NCBI GenBank assembly: GCA_034431435.1
Contig: DAOUDG010000061.1
Coordinates: forward strand, 1 to 20,143
Source of the DNA: JAHCIE01 sp034431435
Lineage (GTDB): Bacteria > Chloroflexota > Anaerolineae > Epilineales > JAHCIE01
DNA: 20,143 nucleotides
Direction of reading: 5' to 3'
In this document: positions 6,155-14,166 of the stretch, in pieces
Numbering within the stretch: the first letter of the stretch is position 1
Layout of the letters: every line of letters starts with the position of its first letter
Made by a program: the position numbers and the translations under genes
Notes under the pieces: model-generated
What the model was told of the DNA's origin: nothing
Database searches by the model: none
What the model saw: only the letters and a program-made list of their open reading frames with translations

Positions 6155-7117
6155 TCAGTCCCAGCCCTGCCAGCGAAAATAGAGCAGCATTGCTAACGGC
6201 ACGAGAAACGTCGATGCCAACACCAACCACATGAGCGGCGCGTTGGCAAAGGGCAGGCTCTCGAAGTTCATGCCGAAGAAGCCCGTGATGAAGGTCAGCG
6301 GCAGGAAGATGGTCGAGATGACGGTCAGCCGCCGCATGATCTCGTTGAGGTTGTTGGACTGCACCGACAGGTACGCATCCAGCGCGCTGGACAACAGATC
6401 GCGGTACGTGTCAGTGCTGTCGAGGACGCGAATCAGGTGGTCATACACGTCCTGGAAGAAGACGATGGACCCGGCGGGCAGGATAGGCGGGTCGCGACGC
6501 AGCAATACATTGATCACGTCCCGCTCCGGCGCTACGAGACGCCGTAGCGTCAGGAACTCCTTCTTGAGGTTGAAAATGTCCTCCAGCGCGTTCTTGTCGA
6601 AGTTCTCAAAGATGCGGGCCTCGACATCCTCGACCTCCTCGGCCAGCGCATCGATGACCGGGAAGTAGTCGTCGACGCTGTGGTCGAGAATCTCATAGAG
6701 TAGCGCGCCTACGTCCAGGCCAACCACCTCGACGCGCCGCTGCCAGCGCGCCCAGACTTCATCAAGGATGCGCATCGATTCCGCGTGGGCAGTGACGAGA
6801 TAGTTCGGCCCCAGGAACATGTCCAGCTCAGCCACCTTCAGCCCCTCACCCTGCACCGGATAGTCGATGGTGTAGAAGACGAGAAAGTAATAGCTGGCGT
6901 AGATGTCGATCTTGGGCCGCTGGTGGGCGCGCACCACATCTTCCAGCGACAGGGGGTGAAAGTGAAACTCATCTTGCAGCAGATGGATGGCCTCCCGGTC
7001 GGGGTCCAGGATGTCTACCCAGACCGTGGCGTCGGGGTTGGCGACCCACTCGCTGATCTGGCTGGGATCGTCGACGATCTGGAACTTGTCGCCGACGTTG
7101 ACCACGGTGCGAATCAT
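6155..7117 (-). CDS. corA: CorA-family magnesium/cobalt transporter
   Basis: 320 residues, normal for CorA, a homopentameric inner-membrane channel for Mg2+ and other divalent ions. The large N-terminal cytosolic domain ends in the long gating helix (about residues 200-270). The signature GMN sits in GFFGMNFESLP between the two C-terminal membrane helices (ISTIFLPLTFITGFF and LMWLVLASTFLVPLAML), and the chain ends in the usual basic/aromatic tail. Its own promoter (7198-7226) gives a leader of about 75 bases. That leader contains a 10-base direct repeat, TCCCCTGGCG, at 7144 and 7161 on the plus-strand reading. Divergent from holB. Downstream, 66 bases away on the same strand, is 5S rRNA. Confidence 0.95.
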   Translation of the reverse strand: MIRTVVNVGDKFQIVDDPSQISEWVANPDATVWVDILDPDREAIHLLQDEFHFHPLSLEDVVRAHQRPKIDIYASYYFLVFYTIDYPVQGEGLKVAELDMFLGPNYLVTAHAESMRILDEVWARWQRRVEVVGLDVGALLYEILDHSVDDYFPVIDALAEEVEDVEARIFENFDKNALEDIFNLKKEFLTLRRLVAPERDVINVLLRRDPPILPAGSIVFFQDVYDHLIRVLDSTDTYRDLLSSALDAYLSVQSNNLNEIMRRLTVISTIFLPLTFITGFFGMNFESLPFANAPLMWLVLASTFLVPLAMLLYFRWQGWD

Positions 7118-7197
7118 GGCGGCCTCTGGAAGGGGAGAGTCTGTCCCCTGGCGTCAAACATCCCCTGGCGAGCCTCACGCTGTCGCCGGGCGCAGTG

Positions 7198-7226
7198 AAG
7201 ATAGCCCCAATGGGGCAGGGTGTCAA
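7198..7226 (-). promoter_or_regulatory. Sigma70-type promoter of corA with palindrome in the spacer
   Basis: On the minus strand TTGACA (7221-7226) and TATCTT (7198-7203) are separated by 17 bp. The spacer contains the 13-base palindrome GCCCCAATGGGGC (7204-7216), directly against the -10 box, a possible operator for a metal- or stress-sensing repressor or a MerR-type activator. Confidence 0.75.
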
Positions 7227-7342
7227 GAAGAACGGTCCCCGCTGCGACCAGCGCCGCTTTCGGCGGCGTGATGCGTGGACCGTGACAGCGATGGAAGTCG
7301 TTCGCGTTTCACGCATCACGTTTCAGCTTGTTGGCCGGGCTG

Positions 7343-7351
7343 TGCTAGAAT
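7343..7351 (+). promoter_or_regulatory. Extended -10 promoter immediately upstream of holB
   Basis: TGCTAGAAT is an extended -10 element (TG-n-TAGAAT). The holB ATG starts 9 bases after it, so transcription should begin within a base or two of the start codon, giving a leaderless mRNA. No Shine-Dalgarno sequence is visible before holB, which agrees. The -35 region is weak. Positions 7304-7326 carry the words GTTTCACG and ATCACGTTTCA. Confidence 0.6.
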
Positions 7352-7359
7352 AGCCCACT

Positions 7360-8466
<1,107 letters not shown>

Positions 8467-8470
8467 CGCT

Positions 8471-9388
8471 ATGGTAGTGGTAGGTGTACGCTTCAAGCGA
8501 GCCGGCAAGGTCTACTACTTCGACCCGCAGCCCGCGCCCCAGCTAGGCATTGGCGATCACGTTGTCGTCCAGACGAGCCGTGGCGAGGAAGTGGGCAGGG
8601 TCGTCATTCCGCCCACCGAGGTTCCCGACACCGAGGTGGTTCAGCCCCTCAAGCCGGTCGAGCGCCGCGCCGACTGGCGCGACCTGACAGCGATGGAGAG
8701 CTTCCGCCTGCGCGAGGCCGAGGCGCTGGCCGCCGCCAAGCAGAAGGTGCGCGAGCACAACCTGCCGATGAAGATGGTGCGCGCCGAGTACAGCTTCGAC
8801 GGTGCGCGCCTGACGATCTACTTTTCGGCCGAGAAGCGCGTCGACTTTCGCGACCTGGTGCGCGATCTGGCGCGCATTCTGCGCACGCGCATCGAGTTGC
8901 GCCAGGTGGGCGTCCGCGACGAGGCAAAGCTGCTCGGCGGTATCGACAAGTGCGGCCTCGAACTGTGCTGCTCAACGTGGATGACCGACTTCCCGCGCGT
9001 TTCCATCAAGACCGCCAAAACTCAGGACTTGCCCCTCAACCCGCCGGAGATTTCCGGCGTGTGCGGTCGCCTGCTGTGCTGCCTCACCTTCGAGCAGGAT
9101 CAGTACGTGGCCGCCAAGGGCCAGTTCCCCAAGGTCGGAACCCGCATGCAGTGGGCGACAGGGCAGGCGCGCGTGGTTCGCATCGACGTGATGAAGGACC
9201 TCATGGTGCTCTACAACGAAGACGCCGACGAGAACTACGAGGTGACGGCCGACGAGTGGCGCGAGTTGCAGGAGCGGCAGATGGCCTTCCGCCCCGCGCC
9301 CTTCGGCAAGCCGGTCGCGCCCGAGGCCGCGGCCGATGAGGACGGCGACGACGAGGCGAATACAGCGACAGATCTGCTAAGGGGATAG
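8471..9388 (+). CDS. ricT: PSP1-domain protein, RicT/YaaT family
   Basis: 305 residues. It begins with the PSP1 fold (VVVGVRFKRAGKVYYFDP, GDHVVVQTSRGEEVG) and carries the two diagnostic cysteine clusters: KCGLELCC (Cys161, 166, 167) and GVCGRLLCC (Cys198, 203, 204). In Bacillus subtilis, RicT with RicA and RicF forms a complex holding Fe-S clusters that promotes RNase Y-dependent mRNA maturation and affects sporulation and competence. Here an RNA-processing role is likely, but no ricA or ricF is visible. An Asp/Glu-rich tail follows residue 280. Purine-rich AGGAGATAGGA precedes the ATG. It sits between holB and a small uncharacterised gene starting one base after its stop. Confidence 0.92.
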   Translation: MVVVGVRFKRAGKVYYFDPQPAPQLGIGDHVVVQTSRGEEVGRVVIPPTEVPDTEVVQPLKPVERRADWRDLTAMESFRLREAEALAAAKQKVREHNLPMKMVRAEYSFDGARLTIYFSAEKRVDFRDLVRDLARILRTRIELRQVGVRDEAKLLGGIDKCGLELCCSTWMTDFPRVSIKTAKTQDLPLNPPEISGVCGRLLCCLTFEQDQYVAAKGQFPKVGTRMQWATGQARVVRIDVMKDLMVLYNEDADENYEVTADEWRELQERQMAFRPAPFGKPVAPEAAADEDGDDEANTATDLLRG

Positions 9389-9389
9389 C

Positions 9390-9938
9390 ATGGCATCGAC
9401 CAAGAAACGCGAACGTTGGTGGGTGGTGGTGACGGGCGAACGTCACCTGGCGGAGATCACCTTCGTCCAGGGGCGCGGCTCGCCCAACCTGATGACCCTC
9501 ATCATCGACGGCCAGGATGTGGGTGAAGCCGAGTTCTGGTACTATAGCGGCAGTCTAGGCGCTTTCCCCTGGCGCGGCGTGACCATCGAGGCCCGCGTCG
9601 AGCAGCATGGCCTGCTGCGGCGCGATGTCGAGTTGTACGTCGACGGCCAGAAGGCTGAGCGCGCCCCTGAGGGGGCGGTAGCCCCCACGCCCGCGCCGGC
9701 TGCCCCCGCCATTGCTACGACGTCCGCCATGGGGGGGAAGACGCCCCTCACCCTGTCACTGGATGAGGGGCTGGCCGACGCGCTACGCACGCGAGCCGCC
9801 GCCAGTGGGCTGACGATCGAGGCGCTGGCCGAGCAGGCGCTGCGGGTCTTCCTGGACAGGCCGAGCGGCGCGCTGGACGAGGACGCCATCCGCCGCCTGA
9901 TTCGCGAGGAGCTGGAGCGGGGTGGGAAGGCGGAATAG
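9390..9938 (+). CDS. Uncharacterised protein with a beta-rich N-terminus and a helical, ribbon-helix-helix-like C-terminus
   Basis: 182 residues, not recognised. Residues 8-90 are rich in aromatic beta strands (RWWVVVTGERHLAEITFVQG, FWYYSGSLGAFPWRG, VELYVDGQKAE). An Ala/Pro linker (about 95-115) follows, then LTLSLDEGLADALRTRAA and GLTIEALAEQALRVFL (about 121-157), a strand-helix-helix pattern like ribbon-helix-helix proteins, and a charged final helix. The ATG lies one base after the ricT stop, so it is almost certainly translated with holB-ricT. A link to replication or RNA processing is only suggested by position. It converges on trpB across a strong hairpin. Confidence 0.75.
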   Translation: MASTKKRERWWVVVTGERHLAEITFVQGRGSPNLMTLIIDGQDVGEAEFWYYSGSLGAFPWRGVTIEARVEQHGLLRRDVELYVDGQKAERAPEGAVAPTPAPAAPAIATTSAMGGKTPLTLSLDEGLADALRTRAAASGLTIEALAEQALRVFLDRPSGALDEDAIRRLIREELERGGKAE

Positions 9939-10008
9939 CTAGGGAGAGGCGACTGGCGCAATCGCTGGTCGTACCCCGCGTGTGAGCCAAGCCAGAACCG
10001 GACGATTC

Positions 10009-10058
10009 AATCGCCGCGCCGGGGTGACAGCCGCCGCTGTTCCCCCGGCGCGGCGATT
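10009..10058. terminator. Very strong compound hairpin between convergent operons
   Basis: AATCGCCGCGCCGGGG (10009-10024) is perfectly complementary to 10043-10058. Inside it, ACAGC (10027-10031) pairs with GCTGT (10036-10040) around CGCC, leaving only a 2x2 internal loop. It lies 70 bases after the 9938 stop and 10 bases past the trpB stop on the other strand. No T-run flanks it. It is best read as a bidirectional transcription end or 3' stabiliser. Confidence 0.7.
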
Positions 10059-10068
10059 CACGACGCCT

Positions 10069-11424
10069 CTACACCTGGGGCAGGCGGGCCAGCGAGGCCT
10101 CGATGGACTCGGTCGGGTACGCGAAGTCGCGCATCTGCCCGCTGAGGTAGCGGTCGTAGGACACCAGGTCGAAGTGGCCGTGGCCCGACAGGTTGAAGAC
10201 GATGGTCTTGGTCTCGCCCGCTTCCTTGCAGCGGGCCGCCTCATCTAGCACCACGCTGATGGCGTGGGCGGCCTCCGGCGCGGGGATGATGCCCTCACTG
10301 CGGGCGAAGCTGATGGCCGCCTCGAAGATGGCCCGCTGGGCGACGGCGCGCGCCTCGATGAGGCCGTGCTCGTACAGCGCCGAGATGATGGGGGCCATGC
10401 CGTGGTAGCGCAGGCCGCCGGCGTGGATCGGGGCGGGCATGAAGTCGTGGCCCAGGGTATGCATCTTGACGATGGGGGCCATCCGGGCCGTGTCGCCGTA
10501 GTCGTAGGCATACTTGCCCTGGGTCATGCTCGGCGCGGCGGCCGGCTCGACGGCGATGATCTGCCGCTTGCGGCCTTTCAACTGGTCGGGGATGAAAGGC
10601 AGGGCGAAGCCGCCGAAGTTGCTGCCGCCACCCACGCAGCCAACGAGGATATCAGGGTCGGCGTCGGCCATGTCCAACTGCTTGATGACCTCCTGGCCGA
10701 TAACCGTCTGGTGCAGCAGGACGTGGTTGAGCACGCTGCCTAGCGAGTAGTGGGTATCGTCGCGCATCACGGCATCCTCGACCGCCTCGCTAATGGCCAG
10801 GCCCAGGCTGCCGGGACTGTCGGGCGTCTCAGCCAGCGCCGCGCGGCCAGCCGCCGTGTCGGGGCTGGGGCTGGGCACGACCGACGCGCCGTAGGTCTCC
10901 ATCATGATGCGGCGGTAGGGTTTGCCCTCGTAGCTGACCTTGACCATGTAGACCTTGCACTCCAGGCCAAACACCTGGCAGGCGAAGGCCAGCGAGCTAC
11001 CCCACTGCCCGGCCCCCGTCTCCGTCGCCAGGCGTGTTATCCCCGCCAGCTTGTTGTAGTAGGCCTGGGGGACGGCGGTGTTAGGTTTGTGGCTGCCCGA
11101 TGGGCTGACGCCCTCATACTTGTAGTAGATTTTGGCGGGCGTGTCGAGGGCCTTCTCCCAGCGGCGGGCGCGGTACAGGGGCGTCGGCCGCCATAGGCGG
11201 TAAATATCGCGCACCGCCTCCGGGATGTCGATGTGCCGCTCCTGGCTCACCTCCTGGAGGATCAGGTCCATCGGAAACAGCGGGGCCAGGTCGGCCGGCC
11301 CCAGGGGCTGCATTGTCCCTGGGTGCAGCGGCGGGTCCAGCGGGAAGGGCAGGTCGGCCAGCACGTTGTACCACTGGCGCGGCAGGTCGGCCTCGGTCAG
11401 GAGATACTTGCTTTCGTGACTCAT
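10069..11424 (-). CDS. trpB: Tryptophan synthase beta-type PLP enzyme (TrpB2-like)
   Basis: 451 residues, longer than classical TrpB (about 400) and matching the TrpB2 group. PLP lysine Lys113 lies in GSHKPNTA, catalytic Glu135 in ETGAGQWG, and the phosphate-binding GGGSN at 265-269. The C-terminal serine-rich pyridoxal contact appears in FNLSGHGHFD. It condenses indole with serine to give tryptophan, with TrpA or alone. No trpA is present in the window. TrpB2 enzymes are often encoded away from the trp operon and may salvage indole. It follows trpS by 42 bases on the same strand, with GGAGG just before the ATG at 11424, so it should share the T-box-controlled transcript. Confidence 0.93.
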   Translation of the reverse strand: MSHESKYLLTEADLPRQWYNVLADLPFPLDPPLHPGTMQPLGPADLAPLFPMDLILQEVSQERHIDIPEAVRDIYRLWRPTPLYRARRWEKALDTPAKIYYKYEGVSPSGSHKPNTAVPQAYYNKLAGITRLATETGAGQWGSSLAFACQVFGLECKVYMVKVSYEGKPYRRIMMETYGASVVPSPSPDTAAGRAALAETPDSPGSLGLAISEAVEDAVMRDDTHYSLGSVLNHVLLHQTVIGQEVIKQLDMADADPDILVGCVGGGSNFGGFALPFIPDQLKGRKRQIIAVEPAAAPSMTQGKYAYDYGDTARMAPIVKMHTLGHDFMPAPIHAGGLRYHGMAPIISALYEHGLIEARAVAQRAIFEAAISFARSEGIIPAPEAAHAISVVLDEAARCKEAGETKTIVFNLSGHGHFDLVSYDRYLSGQMRDFAYPTESIEASLARLPQV

Positions 11425-11445
11425 GGAAGCCTCCGCAGGGTTGAA

Positions 11446-11464
11446 GGGTGACGGGTGACGGGTG
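11446..11464 (+). repeat. Short GGGTGAC tandem repeat in the trpS-trpB gap
   Basis: GGGTGAC occurs twice, followed by GGGTG, filling half of the 42-base gap between trpS and trpB. Similar GTGA-type words occur near 7304-7326 and 19072-19139. Confidence 0.6.
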
Positions 11465-11466
11465 TG

Positions 11467-12471
11467 TCAACTAAAAGGCAGCACGTAGCCCATGCGCCCC
11501 TTGACGCGGGTCAGAACGGTCGAAGCCTTGGCGCGGGCGCGTTCGGCGCCCTCCTTGAGCACGGCGGCGGTGTAGTCGGGGTTGGCGTCCAACTCGCGCA
11601 GCCGCGCCTGGAACGGGGCCAGGCTGTCGATGACGACATCGGTCAGGTCGCGCTTGAAGTCGGCATAGCCCTTGCCCGCGTAGCGCTCTTCGAGGACGGG
11701 CACGGGCACGTCGGCGAACAGGGAGTAGATGGTGAGCAGATTGGTGACGGCGGGCTTGTCCTCCCCGGCGCGAATGTCGGCGCCGGAGTCGGTCACGGCG
11801 GCGCGCAGCTTCTGGCGAATCGTATCCGCGTCGTCGAGCAGGGCGATGTAGTTGCGCGGCGTTGTCGCACTCTTGCTCATCTTCTTGGTTGGGTCGTCCA
11901 GCCCCATGATGCGTGCACCCTCCTTCTTGATGAGCGCCTCCGGCACCACCAGCGTCCCCTCGCCCAGGCGGTAGTTGACGCGGTTGGCGATGTCCCGCGT
12001 CAACTCAACGTGCTGGCGCTGGTCCTCGCCGACCGGCACGAAGTCGGCGTCGTAGAGGACGATATCGGCGGCCATGAGCACCGGGTAGTCGAAGATGCCG
12101 ACGTTGACCTCTTCCTGGCGTTTGCCCGCCTTCTCTTTGAACTGGGTCATGCGCTTCAGCTCGCCGAAGTAGACGAAGGTGTTCAGCATCCAACCCATCT
12201 CGGTATGCTCGGAGACGTGGGACTGGACGAAGAGCGTCACCTGCTTGGGGTCGAGGCCCGCTGCCAGGTAGGCGTTCGCCAGTTCCAGGGTCTGCTGGCG
12301 CAGCGCGGCCGGCTCCTGGGGCAGGGTGATGGCGTGGTGGTCGACGACGCAGAAGTAGTTGTGGTACTGGGCCTGGTTAGCGGCGAAGTTCTTGATCGCG
12401 CCCAGGTAATTGCCGATATGCAGATTGCCGCTGGGCTGGATGCCGCTGAAGACCGTCGGCTTGGCGGACAT
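11467..12471 (-). CDS. trpS: Tryptophan--tRNA ligase
   Basis: 334 residues, the usual length for bacterial TrpRS, a cytosolic class I synthetase that charges tRNA-Trp. FSGIQPSGNLHIGNYLGA carries the HIGN signature (18-21), and KMSKS is at 197-201. GEDQRQHVELTRDIA (148-162) is typical of TrpRS. The start at 12471 is chosen because AAGGAGTG lies just upstream and the protein starts at the first strand. The frame stays open upstream to 12735, but that part is the T-box leader RNA and is not translated. It leads trpB on one transcript, which joins tRNA charging with synthesis of the amino acid. Confidence 0.96.
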   Translation of the reverse strand: MSAKPTVFSGIQPSGNLHIGNYLGAIKNFAANQAQYHNYFCVVDHHAITLPQEPAALRQQTLELANAYLAAGLDPKQVTLFVQSHVSEHTEMGWMLNTFVYFGELKRMTQFKEKAGKRQEEVNVGIFDYPVLMAADIVLYDADFVPVGEDQRQHVELTRDIANRVNYRLGEGTLVVPEALIKKEGARIMGLDDPTKKMSKSATTPRNYIALLDDADTIRQKLRAAVTDSGADIRAGEDKPAVTNLLTIYSLFADVPVPVLEERYAGKGYADFKRDLTDVVIDSLAPFQARLRELDANPDYTAAVLKEGAERARAKASTVLTRVKGRMGYVLPFS

Positions 12472-12512
12472 GATGGTCACTCCTTGATACGACGCTCTCT
12501 TGTTCACTAACC

Positions 12513-12541
12513 ACCGACCACGGGATAAGCCGGTGGTCGGT
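12513..12541 (-). promoter_or_regulatory. Leader hairpin between the T-box terminator and trpS
   Basis: ACCGACCAC and GTGGTCGGT form a 9-bp stem with an 11-base loop, between the T-box attenuator and the trpS ribosome site. The role is unknown; it may protect the processed mRNA 5' end, or it may be another of the low-complexity GTGGTC-type intergenic words. Confidence 0.45.
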
Positions 12542-12552
12542 CGCTGACCAAC

Positions 12553-12812
12553 AAAAAGCCCCTCGCCCAGTGCGGGACGAGGGGATGAACCCACGCGATA
12601 CCACCCGATTTGGAGGCTGCCGCCTCCCTCTCTTGCGGGCGCTGACACGCCCTGTGCGCTGGTAACGGTCGCCTTCCGGCCGAGCCTACTGGACGGGGAC
12701 GCGCCCCGCGTTCGGTCGGCAGCTCCCAGGCCCATTCACCCCTGGCGTTCGCGCCGGCCTCGCACCATCCGCCGGCTCGCTGAAGCGTCGTTTCGAGGGT
12801 TACTCTTCCTGA
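12553..12812 (-). promoter_or_regulatory. T-box leader (tryptophan-specific) with intrinsic attenuator
   Basis: On the minus strand, the T-box sequence GGGTGGTATCGCG lies at 12606-12594. Upstream are stem I features: the distal GAGCCGGCGGATGGTGCGAG segment and a specifier region reading GTGAATGGGCCTGGGAGCTG. The triplet TGG after GAA (complement of 12732-12734) is the likely specifier codon for tryptophan. The attenuator follows: CCCCTCG/CGAGGGG arms (12578-12584 and 12559-12565) and TTTTT at 12557-12553. Uncharged tRNA-Trp should pair with the specifier through its anticodon and with the T-box bulge through its CCA end, stabilising the antiterminator and allowing trpS-trpB transcription. All parts needed are visible. 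Confidence 0.93.
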
Positions 12813-12838
12813 TCGTCGCTGTTGTCGATTGTGCCGCC

Positions 12839-12867
12839 AGTATACCCGAAGCCGCGCCGCGTGTCAA
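12839..12867 (-). promoter_or_regulatory. Sigma70-type promoter of the T-box-trpS-trpB operon
   Basis: The minus strand carries TTGACA (12862-12867) and TATACT (12839-12844) with a 17-bp spacer, just upstream of the T-box leader. Transcription should start near 12832. Confidence 0.88.
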
Positions 12868-12984
12868 CTCTCATTCGACCGATGCGCCCATCCGCTGGGT
12901 GGATGACCGGCGGTTCTCTCCTATCAGCCGCGCTCGTCCGCGCCCTCATCGCTTGGGGCCATCGCGGCAGCATGGCTGCCAGGG

Positions 12985-13017
12985 AGAGGGCAGGCGCGGG
13001 GGGCTGCCCCCTACGGG
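12985..13017 (-). repeat. Palindromic intergenic repeat, copy A (inverted relative to copy B)
   Basis: The reverse complement (CCCGTAGGGGGCAGCCCCCC then GCGCCTGCCCTC) matches copy B at 13517-13548 with a few changes. The core can fold (GGGCAG with CTGCCC). It overlaps the last codons and stop of the 13011-13385 gene, so it may also act as that gene's 3' hairpin. Confidence 0.6.
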
Positions 13018-13385
13018 TGGGCGCTTGTGGACAGCAGGCCGTGCTGCTCGGCGACGGCGCGCGGCACTTCCACGATGAGGACGCGCGGCATCTCGTCGGG
13101 GCGTACCCGGTCGCGGGTATTGAGCGCCACCTGTCCCGCCGCGTCGTAGACCACGACGTACAGGTCGGGAAAAGACTTGATGCTCCAGTCGGGGCCATCT
13201 TCGCTGTCGACGTACTGGTCGGTTGTGTAGCCGATGGCCACCTCGCCCTGGGCGTCGGTCACGCCATCGCCCAAAGGGTCGTCGTGGCCGTCGGAGTCGT
13301 AATCATAGAGCGAGACTCGCACGCCCGGCAGGCGCGTGGCGGTCGGCTCGGCAAGAACGAGTCGAATACGCGTGAATAGCTGCAT
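13011..13385 (-). CDS. Small beta-sandwich-like protein of unknown function
   Basis: 124 residues, not recognised as a named family. The pattern VRVSLYDYDSDGHDDPLGDG, VTDAQGEVAIGYTT and FPDLYVVVYDAAGQVAL resembles transthyretin-like or carboxypeptidase-regulatory beta-sandwich domains. DYDSDGHDD has the spacing of a calcium-binding loop. There is no signal peptide, so it is probably cytosolic or exported by other means. GAGGTGAC precedes the ATG at 13385, and a TATAAT box lies at 13422-13427. Both sides carry related repeats (12985-13017 and 13517-13548 inverted; a shared 15-base word at 12928 and 13679 direct), suggesting an insertion-prone spot. The last codons run through a repeat copy. 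Confidence 0.7.
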   Translation of the reverse strand: MQLFTRIRLVLAEPTATRLPGVRVSLYDYDSDGHDDPLGDGVTDAQGEVAIGYTTDQYVDSEDGPDWSIKSFPDLYVVVYDAAGQVALNTRDRVRPDEMPRVLIVEVPRAVAEQHGLLSTSAHP

Positions 13386-13421
13386 AGGTCACCTCGGCGG
13401 CGGTCCCTCGTGTCACATGAA

Positions 13422-13427
13422 ATTATA
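13422..13427 (-). promoter_or_regulatory. -10 box for the 13011-13385 gene
   Basis: The minus strand reads TATAAT about 37 bases before the start codon. The -35 region is poor (TTCGCC at 18 bp spacing). Confidence 0.5.
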
Positions 13428-13516
13428 ACCGGGTCGGCGCGGGCGGGCGAACCTCCCCCGGCCGGTTCGCGATCGCCAGGCCGGTCGCCTTGTTGACACC
13501 CCCCCGAGCCGCCATG

Positions 13517-13548
13517 CCCGTAGGGGCAGGCCCCCGTGCCTGCCCTCT
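13517..13548 (+). repeat. Palindromic intergenic repeat, copy B, with a partial third copy
   Basis: CCCGTAGGGGCAGGCCCCCG continues into TGCCTGCCCTCT. GGGCAGGC (13524-13531) pairs with GCCTGCCC (13538-13545). The 15-base word CCCCCGTGCCTGCCC recurs at 13557-13571. It is the inverted counterpart of copy A. Confidence 0.65.
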
Positions 13549-13667
13549 TCGGCCCTCCCCCGTGCCTGCCCGCGCCAACAATCAACGACACGTCCCGAAC
13601 GCGGCGACGGGGCCATCGTGGCCGCCCCTACCTTCTCCCTTTGCGGCTCTGCGTTCCACCTCTTTCA

Positions 13668-13694
13668 TCCGCGTTCGTCCGCGCTCGTCCGCGG
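13668..13694 (+). repeat. Ten-base tandem array TCCGCG(T/C)TCG
   Basis: TCCGCGTTCG, TCCGCGCTCG and TCCGCGG follow one another. The 15-base word CCGCGCTCGTCCGCG within it (13679-13693) also occurs at 12928-12942. Confidence 0.6.
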
Positions 13695-13740
13695 CCCCAC
13701 ATCGCGGTCGGCGGGGGTGGGGGTCGCCGCCGCCGCGTCG

Positions 13741-13769
13741 TTGCGTCGCACATGTGTCCGCCGTATAAT
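13741..13769 (+). promoter_or_regulatory. Sigma70-type promoter of the DUF4258/YgiT pair
   Basis: TTGCGT (13741-13746) and TATAAT (13764-13769) with a 17-bp spacer. Expected transcription start is near 13776, 40 bases before the GTG at 13816. Confidence 0.7.
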
Positions 13770-13815
13770 TCACGCTGTCGACAGGTCTATCACCCGGTCC
13801 CGAAGCGAGTTAGCT

Positions 13816-14166
13816 GTGAACCAACAGGCCAAGCAGGCCTTCATCCAGCGCATTGCGCGTGAGAACCGGCACGACGCTGAAGGCAGACGGATCTTGTGGT
13901 CACGCCACGCGATCGCCGAGTTGGCGAACGAGGGCTGGAACCGGTCTATTGTGGAGGTCGGCCTGGAAAAGGGCGAGGTGATTGAGGATTAACCGACTAC
14001 CCGTCGCGCGCTGCCAGACTGCCTGGTACTCGGTTGGATAGACATGGAGCAACCTTTCCACGCGGTGGCCGCGCTGGACGAGCGACAAGATCGGCTGCTG
14101 ATGGTGACGGTCTACGCGCCGTCCAGAGAGGAGTGGGAAAGTGACTGGCGAACCAGAAGGTGGTAG
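13816..14166 (+). pseudogene. DUF4258 (toxin-like) protein interrupted by an in-frame TAA
   Basis: The GTG at 13816 opens a frame of 58 codons (SRHAIAELANEGWNRSIVEV, GLEKGEVIED), then TAA at 13990-13992. The same frame continues without shift as PTTRRALPDCLVLGWIDME, then PFHAVAALDERQDRLLMVTV and YAPSREEWESDW, to TAG at 14164. Together these give a normal full-length (116-residue) DUF4258 protein, where the lost residue is almost certainly Tyr (TAC or TAT to TAA). DUF4258 proteins are paired with YgiT-type zinc-finger proteins and are regarded as RelE-like toxins; such a partner follows here, overlapping by 26 bases. An internal ATG at 14044 could restart a 40-residue tail. Either the toxin is inactivated or the base is an assembly error. 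Confidence 0.85.

Larger units (their letters stand above)
13386..13740. other. Gene-free stretch with dispersed repeats
   Basis: No credible gene on either strand. It holds the -10 box for the 13011-13385 gene, a small inverted repeat (GCGAACC at 13447 with GGTTCGC at 13464), copy B of the palindromic repeat, and a 10-base array at 13668. Open frames here are short, proline/arginine-rich and without ribosome sites. Confidence 0.7.

Noticed and set aside
11455..12510. Plus-strand frame of 351 codons opposite trpS
   Set aside because: It is a shadow of trpS codons, Gly/Val/Asp-rich with no family pattern.
12472..12735. Upstream extension of trpS
   Set aside because: This stretch is the T-box leader and attenuator RNA. 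The true start at 12471 has a ribosome site and begins at the conserved fold.
12822..13379. Plus-strand frame opposite the 13011-13385 gene
   Set aside because: It has no ribosome site and begins inside a promoter. The minus-strand gene has a clear start, promoter and plausible fold.
13986..13995. Frameshift in the DUF4258 gene
   Set aside because: The downstream half is in the same frame, so the lesion is a substitution to TAA, not an insertion or deletion.
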